Below the pieces are notes generated by a model that had not been told where the DNA came from, did not search any database, and was given only the letters and a program-made list of their open reading frames with translations. A DNA stretch of 64,000 nucleotides from the NCBI GenBank assembly GCA_035578155.1, contig JAPWDM010000016.1, positions 12,258,608 to 12,322,607 of the forward strand, given 5' to 3'. This DNA is from Brachynemurus nebulosus. Lineage: Eukaryota; Arthropoda; Insecta; Neuroptera; Myrmeleontidae. Shown here piece by piece: positions 22,377-33,928 of the stretch. The position numbers were made by a program, and so were the translations under genes. How positions within the stretch are numbered: the first letter of the stretch is position 1; each line of letters starts with the position of its first letter.

Positions 22377-22917
22377 ATTTAACTAAATAATACAATATAA
22401 CAATATAATAATAACAGAACAATAATAATAAAGAAACATAAGAAACCTCGACAAGTTAATGATAACAAAAATATTGTCATAAATCACATGATTATATTCA
22501 TTCATTATAATGAAAGCCTTTTTAAAAGATTAGATTAAATGTTTATGAAATTCACGTTAATGAAATCTGACTGTATCACATACATGTGCACTTATGTATG
22601 AACTAGACGTCGTGTTTTAAAATTCCAAAAATTTTTTCCTGTTTGAAAAATTAAAAAAATATCAAGTACTTAATAGCTAGGATGCTTAGTGGCAATTATC
22701 GGTATGTTATGATTTCGTCGTTGTTGATAGTAATATATGTATATTATTATGTAGTTTACTACTGTAGAAATAAAAAAAAAAAATAATAAAAAAACTAGAA
22801 TTTTGAAAATAAATTTCGAAAATGTAAAAAAATGAGCTCCCTCAAATTATATCTTCGTGTTTGCCACCACTGATATATTGTATTATCATCATGGAATCAT
22901 TTATTTTTTTATATGTA
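22377..22917. other. No gene recognised
   Basis: AT-rich sequence with A runs. Nothing attached. Confidence 0.4.
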
Positions 22918-23685
22918 CAGGCTGGTCCAGAATTATGTACCGTAATTGCTAGAGCTGATAGTATATTCAAAAATAATGATACCTTTTCATCTACATTTTG
23001 TTCCAAAACTCAATAATAAGGGAGATAAAGCACACGGGTAAAATGTAGAGGGGTGGAACGAAACTGACTTTTTTTTTTTAATTTTTTAGGCGGTTTTGAT
23101 TGCTGGATTCATATTTTAGGGGCGCGTGTGAACATTAAGATAATTAAATTTATGGTCTCAATTATTCCATCACTTATGATTAGGGGATAATTTGGAAATA
23201 TATACTTCTACTTTAAATTACTCGAAAATGGTATAATTTATCGAAACGTAACAAGTGTACCTTTTTTGCGTGAAATTATCTGAGGAATCATATTATCAAG
23301 GATTTTGTTTAAATAATTGCAAATCAGAAAAGACGTAATAACTCACACCTACCACCCAAAACCACCCTTTAGTCGTGAGTCGTGGAATAAGTGTTGACAT
23401 AAATTTAATCCACCTAACGCAAAATAAGTACCCCTAAAATATCAATCCGTTATTCAAAAGCGTTTGGAAAATTTTTAAGAAATAATGGTTTTCGTTTCAC
23501 CCCTTTACAGTTATTCAAAACGTTTGGAAAATTTTTAAGAAATAATGGTTTTCGTTTCACCCCTTTACAGAGTTGTATCTCTCTTATTATTGAATTTTGA
23601 AAAAAAAAGTACATGAAAAGGTACCATTATTTTTGAACGTACTATCAGCTTTATTAATTACGGTACATAATTCTGGACCACCTTG
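22918..23685. mobile_element. mariner-type MITE with CAGGCTGGTCCAG ends
   Basis: CAGGCTGGTCCAGAATTATG and the reverse complement of the right end (CAAGGTGGTCCAGAATTATG) open inverted repeats that run on for about 100 bp (GTACCGTAATT, GCTGATAGTA, TTCAAAAATAATG). TA duplications flank both ends. The 768-bp element has no transposase. It contains an exact 60-bp tandem duplication at 23451-23570. Confidence 0.85.
23451..23570. repeat. 60-bp tandem duplication
   Basis: The unit from TTATTCAAAA to CCCCTTTACAG (23451-23510) is repeated at once at 23511-23570 with essentially no divergence, so it is recent. Confidence 0.9.
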
Positions 23686-24744
23686 TATATCATAAAAAAT
23701 CCCCAAAAAATTAAATTATTATACAACTCAGCGGGAAAAACTTCTGTCACCTGTATTTTCTTTCCTCTAAAGTCAAAATCATTTTATAAGAACAAGAGTT
23801 AGAGGCGATGATATTGTTTATGATATTTATTTTTTTACATTCTTGGAAAGCCCTCAATTGGTATCCCAGCAATAAGTCAATAGCATAAATTGTTTAAACT
23901 GTCTATTTGATTACTCAGATTTTTGTTACTATGTGTCAATTTTTGCTAAACGATGAATTTATTTAAATATTACTGCCAGAGCTCCCTAACTATAAATAAA
24001 TAAAATAATTTTTTTTTATATCGTACTTGCAAAATATGTAGTATGGAAAATATGTACAAGCAATACAAGAGGCCTTTATGTACATACATATATGTATGTA
24101 TTATTTGTCTTTACAAAAATAAAAATTACTCTTATCTAAAAAATATATTACACGGTGATAACTTGATAAGATAAATATTTGTAAAAAGATGTAATTAATT
24201 TTTATATAAATAGGAAATACATGTTATGTATATACATATATTACAATACATATTATATTACACAACAATGATTTTTGGTTTTTTAAAAATTCCAAAATAA
24301 ATGATTACAATTTTAATGTTACGAAAGTATTATAGCTAGTTGACCCGTGAGAATATTTCGCACAATATCATATTAACGCAAATAAGATTTTTTTTATAAA
24401 AAGATTTTATTTAAAAAGAACATAAACTTTACCGTCACAAGTTAGTTACAGTATCACAGTACTCTTCCGATATGAAATGGATTACTATTAAACAGACTGT
24501 CAGTAGATGGCGCCTTCGAAATTCTTTAAACAATATAAACAACTCCAACCGACAGCTGTCGTGCATGTTAGATAAACATACTATCAACAGATGGCGCCGA
24601 CTACATTATTTATGCAAATACAATTGTTAAAATATTTTTTTCAATGAAAACGTTAATTAAAAAAAATCTGTTTATTTTTCGTCATTAGCGGGGAACGTAA
24701 TTTTTAAAATGATGTCTCAATCATTAATTTTGATGAAGTATTAA
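23686..24744. other. No gene; paired AGATGGCGCC words
   Basis: Two CTRTCARYAGATGGCGCC-like words occur about 100 bp apart at 24498-24512 and 24582-24599, in the same orientation. The rest is AT-rich with no frame. A repeat fragment is likely, family unknown. Confidence 0.35.
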
Positions 24745-25801
24745 GGGGGACCACTAGTGTGACATTTTGAAAAAAAATGGATTTTTCGATAGTCTATACC
24801 TTTAAAAATAACATACTAAAATTTCAAGTGCATATCTCAAATAGTTTTTCAGTTACAGCCATCCGAAGAGCGGATTCCGATTTTCATTGCTAACTTTGAG
24901 GTATTGAGAAATGTATGAAGGTTGATAGTTCGGGAGTTTCTGGAGTTGCCAGTTACATGTTGTGGAGAAGCTAGACCTTGGCATATTTAAACGACTAATC
25001 TAGTTTTACTATGACCGTTATAGTGAGTATATCGTAAATAATTTTACTAAAAATTCTCAGTGATTAAAACTAAAAGGTAAAGTAAATAACTCGAATACAA
25101 ATCATCCGATCGATTTGATTCTTATTGCAGCTTCTTTTATATATCGCGCGTTTTCTGTCTCAACCTTGTATCTGAAAAATCCCAATTTTTGGACACACAA
25201 GCAAAACGTATTTAAATCTTTATCTTCATCACTATGAATTTAAAATTTATGCTAATTACACCCATTGATGTTGGCTACCTATATATATAAATATATATAT
25301 AGATAAGTATATGTATAAATACAGTATTTAATATAATTTTTGTGTGTCCTAAAACATGTAGTTTTTGATATACGAGGTTGAGACAGAAAACGCGCGATAT
25401 ATTTCTTCGTGCCATGAACCTCCAGTTTTTCGATCGAATAAAAAATGGAACTTTTGCAAAATCATCAAATTTTCGCGCAAAATTTGAAACTTTTTTAAAA
25501 ACTCCGCCATTTTGTTAAATTTCAACTTTTTTTTCGATTGAGATTCACGGCACGGGCAATAACTTCTAGTTTAATAGGCTTTTTGGTTTTTCTGATTTCA
25601 GGTACTGTGAAGGTCGCTATCACTACAGCAGTGGGGGAACTTTTTTTGGAGCCTTGGGAGATCGCGAATAACTCACTGAATTTTTAATTTTTTGGTCCAA
25701 CGAATATATCTTTAATATATTAAAACATTCCATACAGTAGTTTTCTTTAAAAAAATTCCCAAAAATCACCTTTTTTCAGAAGGTCATATTAGTGGTCCCT
25801 C
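24745..25801. mobile_element. TTAA-flanked (piggyBac-type) MITE
   Basis: GGGGGACCACTAGTGTGACA and the reverse complement of the right end (GAGGGACCACTAATATGACC) are the terminal repeats, continuing to TTTTGAAAAAA/TTCTGAAAAAA. Each end abuts TTAA (24741-24744 and 25802-25805), the target duplication that defines piggyBac-like elements. No transposase frame in 1,057 bp. A palindromic insertion (25139-25402) sits in the middle. Confidence 0.7.
25139..25402. repeat. Nested foldback with perfect 28-bp ends
   Basis: ATATATCGCGCGTTTTCTGT...CAACCT at 25139-25166 is exactly complementary to 25375-25402. Pairing continues imperfectly inward through GGACACACAA. The core is AT-rich with short TA runs. 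It looks like a small palindromic MITE inside the TTAA element. Confidence 0.8.
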
Positions 25802-25849
25802 TTAAGGGCGATTTGGCGTACCGACAAGCAAACACCTTTGAAAAACTAT

Positions 25850-25855
<6 letters not shown>

Positions 25856-25920
<65 letters not shown>

Positions 25921-25945
25921 GATAGATAGATAGATATAGGATAGA
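25856..25945. repeat. (TA)n followed by (GATA)n microsatellite
   Basis: TA run of about 58 bases, then CAGATAGATAGATAGATA. It lies about 50 bp beyond the right end of the TTAA element. Confidence 0.95.
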
Positions 25946-26045
25946 TAGATTTAGTAATTTACTAAAACCTTAACAAAACTAATATCCACGATCAATATAT
26001 TATTGTAATAACTATATTCCGCTTGTAGTTGTATACATATATTTA

Positions 26046-26438
26046 AAGACATGAGTGGATGAATGTGTTATGTAACATTTCTATAATTTTACAGTACAAG
26101 CGTTTCAAAGTTTTTATTTACATATAGGGTAAGAGCCTCCATACCGGAACGCGTTCAATACTCAAACAGTTTTGATATTTTATATACTAATGAAGTTATT
26201 TGTGAAAAAAAACCGATAAATATTAAAACTGTTCTAGTATTGAACGCGTTCCGGTATGGGGGCTTTTACGTTACTTCCCATGCAATAGCACATGTTCATT
26301 ATTGAATTTCTACAAAATTATTGAACTTAATGAAACCAAATTTGAATATATGATACTTCAGCACAGAATATTTCAAAATTTGGAAAAAAATGATTTTTTG
26401 AAAAAATGTTACATAACACTTTCATTCACTCATGTCTT
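26046..26438. mobile_element. Palindromic MITE with AAGACATGAGTGGATGAA ends
   Basis: AAGACATGAGTGGATGAATG at the left is matched by the reverse complement of the right (AAGACATGAGTGAATGAAAG), followed on both sides by GTGTTATGTAACATTT. About 393 bp, non-coding, carrying a second inverted-repeat element at 26127-26271. Confidence 0.7.
26127..26271. mobile_element. Nested 145-bp MITE with CATACCGGAACGCGTTCAAT arms
   Basis: The left arm (GTAAGAGCCTCCATACCGGA, ACGCGTTCAATACT) and the inverted right arm (GTAAAAGCCCCCATACCGGA, ACGCGTTCAATACT) pair over more than 45 bases. TA flanks both sides. Confidence 0.8.
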
Positions 26439-27282
26439 CATTTATACATAATAATTTATTTTTTAACAAAATAGGTTAAAAACGCAAAAAATTATTTAAT
26501 TAATTAGATCGTTTAAATTTTGTCTACACCAGCAAATGTTACTATATTTGTTTTTATTACAACAAACACATTTGAAATAACGCTGAACAATATAAAAATT
26601 TTATAGAAAGAAAATATATATAATTTTCTTATTAATTAGCCATTTTAAAATTAAGTAAGTATTAATAATTGTTTAGTGTAGCAATAACCACACATCATTG
26701 ATTTTACAATAGTGTAAACTAAATTGAGAACAGTACGTTTTAGTAATTGTATTGTACAAAATATATTCAATACATTCAAATATATTGCACTCTAAAACTG
26801 ATAATTTTAAGTATGTAAATTAAAAAAAACCAAATAAAATAAAGACAGGTTGTGTTTTCATTTATCGTAATTGATACAGCACTCAAAGGCATTACTAAAA
26901 TATAGGTATACTATTCATATTATATGTAAACCAAAAAAAAAGGAAGATCTGGAAGTATCAATGCTTTAATCCATTAACATTGTTCCTTCCAGTGTATGTT
27001 TACTCGCATGATAAGAAAATTTTTCACAATTCAAATGTTAAAGAAAATAAAATATCTAGTTTTATAAATTTATAACTTGGCACTCGAAAATATCGGAAAC
27101 AAAACATTTGCTGAATTCAGAGAAGCATCTCCAAATTTGCCGAAAAAATTGACTCTTCTGTCCTTATCTATCTTAGCAGAATCTAAAAAAATATATTGAA
27201 ATTCTGCACCAAGGTAGAAATTGTAGCATACTTTCTACCGACAATCGATATTTTTCAAAATGCTTATAATATATTGCACCAT
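26439..27282. other. No gene recognised
   Basis: AT-rich, no frame or paired repeats seen. Confidence 0.4.
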
Positions 27283-27343
27283 GACAATAATAGGGCCACA
27301 TCATATATGGAATTGTATGCGTAGATGTGGCCCTATTATTGTC
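27283..27343. repeat. Hairpin with perfect 19-bp arms
   Basis: GACAATAATAGGGCCACAT (27283-27301) pairs exactly with 27325-27343 around a 23-base loop. Weaker pairing continues outward (TTGCACCAT/ATGCATCTC). It may be a very short MITE. A small-RNA precursor is possible but unsupported. Confidence 0.8.
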
Positions 27344-28365
27344 GAGATGCATTATGTATATAAATGAGTGGCCATTTTCATTTGAATTTTTTTCACTATC
27401 TATTATTCATAAATACTTATATTATATGTATATCAGTCTTTCATAGTTATTGACCCCAGTAATGTGATCTGAATAATTGATTGCAATAAGTGATGGTAAA
27501 TTTAGCTGTGAGAAAAATTCTCATAACTAGAGTGCTGAAAAATAAAATTAGTCTGCTTATCTTCCAATCATAAAACTTCAATTGTTTTAATTGTGATGCA
27601 TACAACTGTATTCAAAACTGAACAAGATCCGATGCAGTTTTTTTCTGTCGTATATGCATAAGTTCAATGTAACCGTAAAGATAGAAGAAATACTTAATTG
27701 CACATTCAGTAGTACTCAGATATACATATTATGTAGTAATAATAATATATGTGAGTTAGTGGTGCTAAATCATACTGAAGAAAATTACTAAATCAATCTT
27801 CATTTAAACTTATGAATACACAAGACGTCATGTCACAGATGTATGTATTTTTTGCAATTCGTCCGTTCGCTCGTCCTAGTCACATATACAATCAATCAAT
27901 CATTCGAATAAGCGCAATGCAATGTAAATATAACCAATTTACGTGCAGGAAATTATTTGGATTAGCATCACAAGGAATTAAAGAAATTTAGAATTATACA
28001 TTACACGTTACATATAGACTGAATTGATTAACTACTTAGTTCACTAAAACTAACAACTTTATTTAAAGTATTTCAGCGAGTTTCAATTGAACAGAAATCT
28101 GCAGACCTTTCAACTCGAAAATACATATGGATATATGAATATCAAAGCAGGGCTAACAAATTGTTTATTACAATAACCTTAAAAATATTACTTTTTTGGT
28201 AAAAAGGGATTCCTAGATTTGCTTTCGGCTAATAGTTTTCAATCTTGTTAAAACAGACCAAGTATTTACGCTTGGAAACAAATGAAGACATTTTTTAAAC
28301 AAAATAATAGAATCATTCTTTGTCTATCCAGTACTAAAATTAAACTATTAAAGATGAAATACTTT
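27344..28365. other. No gene recognised
   Basis: AT-rich sequence with no repeat pair or convincing frame. Confidence 0.4.
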
Positions 28366-28485
28366 TAGCGAATTTCCAGAATGGAATTCGGCTATTACAG
28401 CCACCGTCATGACGCGACTTGAACCCGAGACTATGGCAGAAATTTGTTTTGAGGTCCCTAGAAACCGAAAATAATATTCACTAAA

Positions 28486-28573
<88 letters not shown>

Positions 28574-28898
28574 GATAACTCCGCACGATAACTCTCGAAC
28601 GAAATGTCCTCGGTTTACGAAATTATGTTGGAAAACCCAACCCGTTGGACAAGTTCGTTAGCCAAACACGTCCGATACCCGGAACATGGTTTTTGTTCTT
28701 GAAAAAAATTAGTTTTTGTCAGAATTTCAATTTATTCAAAAGTTTTTCCGACATTTTTTTCGACCATTAGAAAGAGGAAGAAAAATTACATACAAAAGGT
28801 TTTTAAACAATCATTCTATGTAAACTGGTTTCCGAGAAAAACGATTTTTTATAAACGGAAATTCGCTATGTTATGCAGGATACTGCAACAGGGGTATT
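28366..28898 (+). mobile_element. HINE-like element, second family, copy D
   Basis: TAGCGAATTTCC (28366-28377) returns as its exact reverse complement GGAAATTCGCTA (28857-28868). It is followed by a TGCAG/CTGCA stem-loop (28874-28887) and ACAGGGGTATTTT. An (TA)n tract sits at 28489-28572, flanked by CTAAAATT and CGATAACT. Partial or rearranged copies with the same end or flanks are at 58604-60560 and 62680-63113. The layout parallels the AGTCGAATTTTC family but the sequence differs. Assignment to Helentron-dependent elements is inferred. Confidence 0.6.
28489..28572. repeat. (TA)n microsatellite in copy D
   Basis: Uninterrupted TA run of about 84 bases. Confidence 0.97.
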
Positions 28899-30063
28899 TT
28901 GTATCACGTAGGAAAGATTTGAGGGATTGACTATTCAGCTCCTCTGACACTTTTTATGCCTTACAAATGCAAATACAAATTCTGGGCTCCAACTTTCAGG
29001 AAAATAAGGTTAGGAGGAATTATCGTATTAAGCTGATCTGTGAGCTAGATTATACACAATAATTAAGAGGGTTCTATAATGATTATCAAGTAATGTATAT
29101 GTATAATTATACGAACTAGCCCTGGTCCATTATTCTACCCATTGCACTGGGTGCGATAGTAACACTAAACCAACATATATTGTGGATATGAATCCACTCT
29201 CCCCCCCCCAAAAAAAAAGTAACGAGCAAAACAAACCAACTTAACAATAGTAATTTAATAATTTTCTCTAATTTACTTTGAAAACCTTTAGCTTACCTAC
29301 CTAGAGAAGCTTTTAAAACACCCAGGAAAAATCAATTTAATTTGACCTATTCATTGCTGTCATAGCGGACACCTAGCCTATCCGCTTTTCCATTATACAT
29401 TCTATACACCGTTACAAAAATAACGAATGTCATTTAATGACTTGAAAGTGATATATTGCTGGATGTTCTCTGTTAATTGTTTTTGATTGTTCTAGGAGAT
29501 ACTAGTATATGTATGTACTTACATTGTACATGTACACAGTCATAGAGATGATAATCTGCATGTGTACATGTACATAAATATGTATCATTTGGTCGAGTTA
29601 GTTATGAACCCACACATCACTGCAACATCATATTACCCATAATTCTTTGAATTCACAATTCATCTCCATCCCGTTTAACGTAAATTATTTATCACCATTA
29701 GTTCACTTAACTAACATAACTGTTAAGTAATGTTGCTGATGATGATTTTTTTTTGTTAAACATCATTAAAAACTTCCAGTCAACAAGAGGAAATTTCGTT
29801 TGAAACAATTTTCAATTTCACCTTTCCGTTTCCTAAACTTTTTCCTTCCTGTGAGTTATTCAAAATTGTGGTAAATATTTCGTTTCCAACAAAAATTAAC
29901 GTTTCTTTACTGACAATGAAAATTTAAATACCGATTCAACATTACTATATTTGAATACTGATTCAAGATTAGTAAAAACAGTCGTTAAATATACTAATTG
30001 ATTTAAATTGATTAGAACAGAGTATTTATATTGAGAGGGGACGGCTAACTTTCATGAATTCAT
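28899..30063. other. No gene recognised
   Basis: AT-rich. A C8 then A8 homopolymer pair is seen at about 29202-29218, and a CATGTACA palindrome cluster at 29525-29575. No frame or element ends. Confidence 0.35.
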
Positions 30064-30420
30064 TTACAGGGCCGACGAGAGGGTAGAACAGGTTGGGCAA
30101 TTGTCCGAGGCTCTGGGTCTAAAAAGAGACATGGTCATGGACTGGGTCATTCATATACCATGAGCAGTTATATAAGCTACACTTCCAAACGCATGAAAAT
30201 TTGAACGTTGAATCATTTTTACATGTAATACTAAATTCAATTGACTGCGTTAAAAGTAGATCTACTTGTACACATCAAATAGTACTAAGCACACTATCAG
30301 GCCCGACAAGAGGGTGGAGTAGCCGGGGTTGTAGGCACGGTGCCCGGGCTGCGAGAGAGAGCCCGTAGCGGTCGGTAGGGGCCCCGAAAAAAGTAAAAAC
30401 ATTTTTTATTTGCTCGTCAC
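30064..30420. repeat. Two direct copies of a GGGCC-rich, hAT-like end
   Basis: ACAGGGCCGACGAGAGGGTAG (about 30066) and CAGGCCCGACAAGAGGGTGG (30299) start similar GC-rich stretches 230 bp apart in the same orientation. The CAGGGCC style is that of hAT ends, but I find no partnering right end or duplication, so these are probably broken copies. Confidence 0.35.
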
Positions 30421-31876
30421 TTTTTTGTTTGGGGAGAAATTTTTAAGAGATGTGCTTTATTTCCGAGGCCCGCCATTTCTTCCCACCACCCTGCGGATGT
30501 TCTCAGCTTCTTCTCGGGTACGATTCTGATGATTTTACTAAAATCTTGCAATATACTATTTTCTGGTATAATAATGCGTCAAGGGGTCTCATGTCTAGAC
30601 AAATTCGGAACAACACAACAGAAATGATCAACCAGTAGTAACTGTCAAAGCATCACTCGCTGACACATCTGTTCCATTCAACAAATTTCCATCGACCAAG
30701 GCTCGGTCACCTGATATTTTTTTAGTACGAGGATGATTTTTCTTTAATAATAATAAATAAGTATAATACATCTTCAACTTTCGCTTTTTTTACCTTTTTC
30801 CCGCCTATAATACATACTTACATATTTTACAAATAAAATATATTCTCTTAAAAAAAATATCACAAATATGCGCATAGTTGTAAGTATGTAGCTATAGCCG
30901 AATGTCTTAAATAAAAGTACTGAATTAAAAAAAAATTGCTTAATATAACAAATTCATTGTATACGCGTGTTTCTTGCCTCGCTACGTATGTATGAGTGTA
31001 AATTTCATTGTAAAATGCACTTTCAATGTGCACTCACGAAACAGAGACAAAATGATTCCATCAATATTACAATTGTATTATATTATCTCTATCGAACAAT
31101 TCAAATTGCTCACCCGTAAGCACTGACCTGAAGTATGTGCATATACATTCACACCGCCATGTTACACGTTACCTATGTACATATGTACACGGACGGTGTG
31201 TAAATGTATTTGTGCTATTCGCATCTCCTCTTAAAAAACACAACATTCGTATGGACGTTGTAGATTGGCGTTTATCCAAGGCCAAATTGGATCGAATCCG
31301 CGGCGTTCACTATTATATTAACATTTTATTTATATGTACTTATTTTATACGTAATAATTTTTGTAAAATTATTTTAAAAATAATTATTCTTTTATTTTGC
31401 GTATACCTACATGTACGTGTACCGTACACTTATTCTTTTATATGTGTTGCTTTATGTAAATTGTACATTACATAAAAGAGGATTCATCTTCAAAAGAAAT
31501 GGATGGAAAAAATCCAGGAAATTTTTTTTTATTTACTTGTTCCTTTTCAATACCGCAGAAAAAACTTTTATTAAATTCTCAATAATAATCAGATGCATGT
31601 GGATATGTTATCTGAAAAAAAAAAATTGATTTAACTGTAATTGAAAGAATATTCTAGAACAGTTTTTTATATTAAAATTTATTCAAAAGTATCCAAGGCC
31701 AATAAAACATTCCATGAGTTTTACGATTTAACAGGGGAAATATAAAGTTTAACTTAGAATTTCGGTATTGGATACTCACTATCCAGAATAGATAGTAGAA
31801 TATGCTTTAGTTTGGATAGTATGGATACATTTGCTGTTACCATACGAAATCAATGTAGGCCAACAAGTGCTAAGCT
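30421..31876. other. No convincing gene
   Basis: Several open frames of 60-112 codons occur (30450-30638, 31137-31475, 31411-31629), but they overlap, start arbitrarily and give products without recognisable motifs, rich in Tyr, Ile and Cys as expected from AT-rich DNA. Confidence 0.3.
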
Positions 31877-31882
31877 TAAATA

Positions 31883-33480
31883 CTGGATTGTCCGGAAAGT
31901 TCGTGCTGATTTTTGGTAAAAATTTAAAAGCAACTTTTTATATGTCGATATTTATTTGTTCCACACAACCTTTCATCTTTCATACCGCTAAACACGAATT
32001 GCATCCGGCGGTCAGTAAAATATTTCATCTCTCCAAGGTGCCATAAACAAAAAAACCCGAATTGCATCCCGCGGTCAAAAATCAAACACACGAATTGCAT
32101 CCCGCGGTCAATATTTTAATGCTTTTAAAGGTGTAGTTGATTACAAATATATACATACATACAATTTATTCATTATTATTTTATATAAAATAATTTTCAA
32201 AAATAATTTTTTCCAAATTATTTATATTTTTTCAAGTTTTATCTCATCTATTTATTGTATTTTAATAAAAAAATCGCCAAGTGCGTATTCGATCTGCATT
32301 AAGTTAGGGTTCCGTAGTCAGTAGTTTCTGAATATTTTTTTTTTATTATTTTTAATTTTAAATACCATGGAGAAAATTTTACCGGTAAAACTATCAGTAG
32401 CTATTTTTTTACAACTTTCAGTTCAGGAAAATTTAGCACATTCAGGTGGTTTTTACTACGGTGCTCTAAAAGTCTAAAGACTCTAAAGTAACTAAACACA
32501 CAAAAGGATAAAATTGAAAAAAAAAAAACACTTGAAAAAAATGATAATAATAACATAATTACACTTTTAATTAATTTGTCAATAATGCTACTTAGGTATT
32601 TTCAGACAATGATATTTAGTTTTTTTTTTAATATTAAACAAAAAATGTTTTTGTTCAACCATTTATGGAAATTGTCTAAATAAATAGCCCTGTCTTGATA
32701 ATGTTAAACTACATGAAACTAAACGAAAATAGCAAATTAGAGTTCCAGATTCAAAGAAAAATAAAATTAAACTGTTTTCCTAGTAAAATTTTATCCAAGG
32801 TATTTAAAATTAAAATAAAAAATTTAAGAAACTACTGACCTCGGAATCCTAACTTAATGCAGATCGAATACGTACTTGGCGATTTGTTTTATTAAAATCC
32901 AATAAATAGGTGAGATAAAACTTGAATAAAACAAAAATACGAATGATTTGGAAAAAAATTATTTTTGAAAATTATTTTATATAAAACAATGAATAAGTTG
33001 TATGTATGTATGTATTTGCATTCAACTACACCTTCAAAAGCAATAAATCAATAAAATACTGACCGCGGGATGCAATTCGTGTGTTTCCCTTTTTACCTTT
33101 TTTTAGAACTTTTTCAACCGCGGGAGTCGACCTTTTTCAACCGCGGGATGCAATTCGTGATCAGCCTTTCATACAACTGGAATACTGCAGCATCCTTTTA
33201 GAAATATTCTGATCTGTTTGTTAAGAATTTAATTTCTTGCCACTAAAAGAATTTTGCTAAGATCTAATAAATAAAGATTTGTAGGTGCAATGTGGGGTGA
33301 ATAGGGCGGGTAGAGTAGCACAGTCCAGTCAAGCTTCAACAATTTTTGTCGGGTAAGCAAAGAGGCAATCTTTAAAAGGATATAGAACTTAGGTAGTTGA
33401 AAATACCAAGTTATATTTACAGTTGCAATCCAGAAAGACAGCGAAGGAAAATTTAAGTGAACCAGAATTTTAATTTTCAT
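31883..33480 (-). pseudogene. mariner transposase remnant, split by another element
   Basis: The minus-strand frame 33229-33480 ends with TRQKLLKLDWTVLLYPPYSP and HIAPTNLYLLDL. This matches the mariner C-terminal catalytic region, usually (H)PPYSPDLAPSDYHLF. The third catalytic Asp is His here (YSPHIAP), so the copy is dead. The left end TGGATTGTCCGGAAAGTTCG (about 31884) has the style of a mariner terminal repeat next to TA (31881-31882) and would be the 3' end. The 1,180-bp foldback 31986-33165 interrupts it. The 5' half, with the first two catalytic Asp residues and the other terminal repeat, is not found. Confidence 0.75.
31986..33165. mobile_element. Mutator-like foldback (long-TIR MITE) inserted in mariner
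   Basis: The halves are reverse complements along roughly 500 bp each: CACGAATTGCATCC(C)GCGGTC at the left (three copies by 32111) and CCGCGGGATGCAATTCGTG at the right. Further in, AAGTGCGTATTCGATCTGCA and TAAGTTAGGGTTCCG are matched inverted at 32840-32882. The 9-mer CTTTCATAC flanks both ends (31977-31985, 33166-33174). Long terminal inverted repeats and a 9-bp duplication are the hallmarks of Mutator-like elements. There is no MURA-type frame, so it is non-autonomous. Confidence 0.75.
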
Positions 33481-33928
33481 TACGCTTCATTCCTTATAGT
33501 CGTAGTTTTTTAGACTTCTTTTTACGAATTTACATGTAAGTTAGTTCTTGAGTATTTCAAAAATAGTTGTTTTTTAATGTGGCGATTGTAAATAAAGTCA
33601 AATAATATGTAATTCAAAAAATATCTACAAAAAAGAAATATAATAATATATACCGTCATCTGGGGTGAAATTGATCATCGGGGGTGAGATTTACCCCGAG
33701 ATAAACTGCATCCGAGGCCCTAAAACCATCCGAAAACAAAATTTGCTGCACAGTGTCAAACACGATCATACGTTTATCATAGGGTAGGGATGCATAGTTG
33801 TTGGAAATTTACAGTTTTTGGATCAAATTAAGGATAAATAAAATGTTTATCGGAATATTTTAAAAAGAACTAGCGTGCAAACACCAGAAAATTAAATTTA
33901 TCGGAAAGCTTTCCAAGAACTAATTTGT
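33481..33928. other. Repeat fragment, no gene
   Basis: ACCGTCATCTGGGGTGAAAT...GATCATCGGGGGTGAGATTT at 33652-33695 reads like a DNA-element end, but no partner is seen. The Tc1 remnant begins to the right. Confidence 0.3.

Noticed and set aside
31137..31629. Two overlapping plus-strand frames of 112 and 72 codons
   Set aside because: Low-complexity products typical of AT-rich DNA; no domain, no splice context, arbitrary starts.
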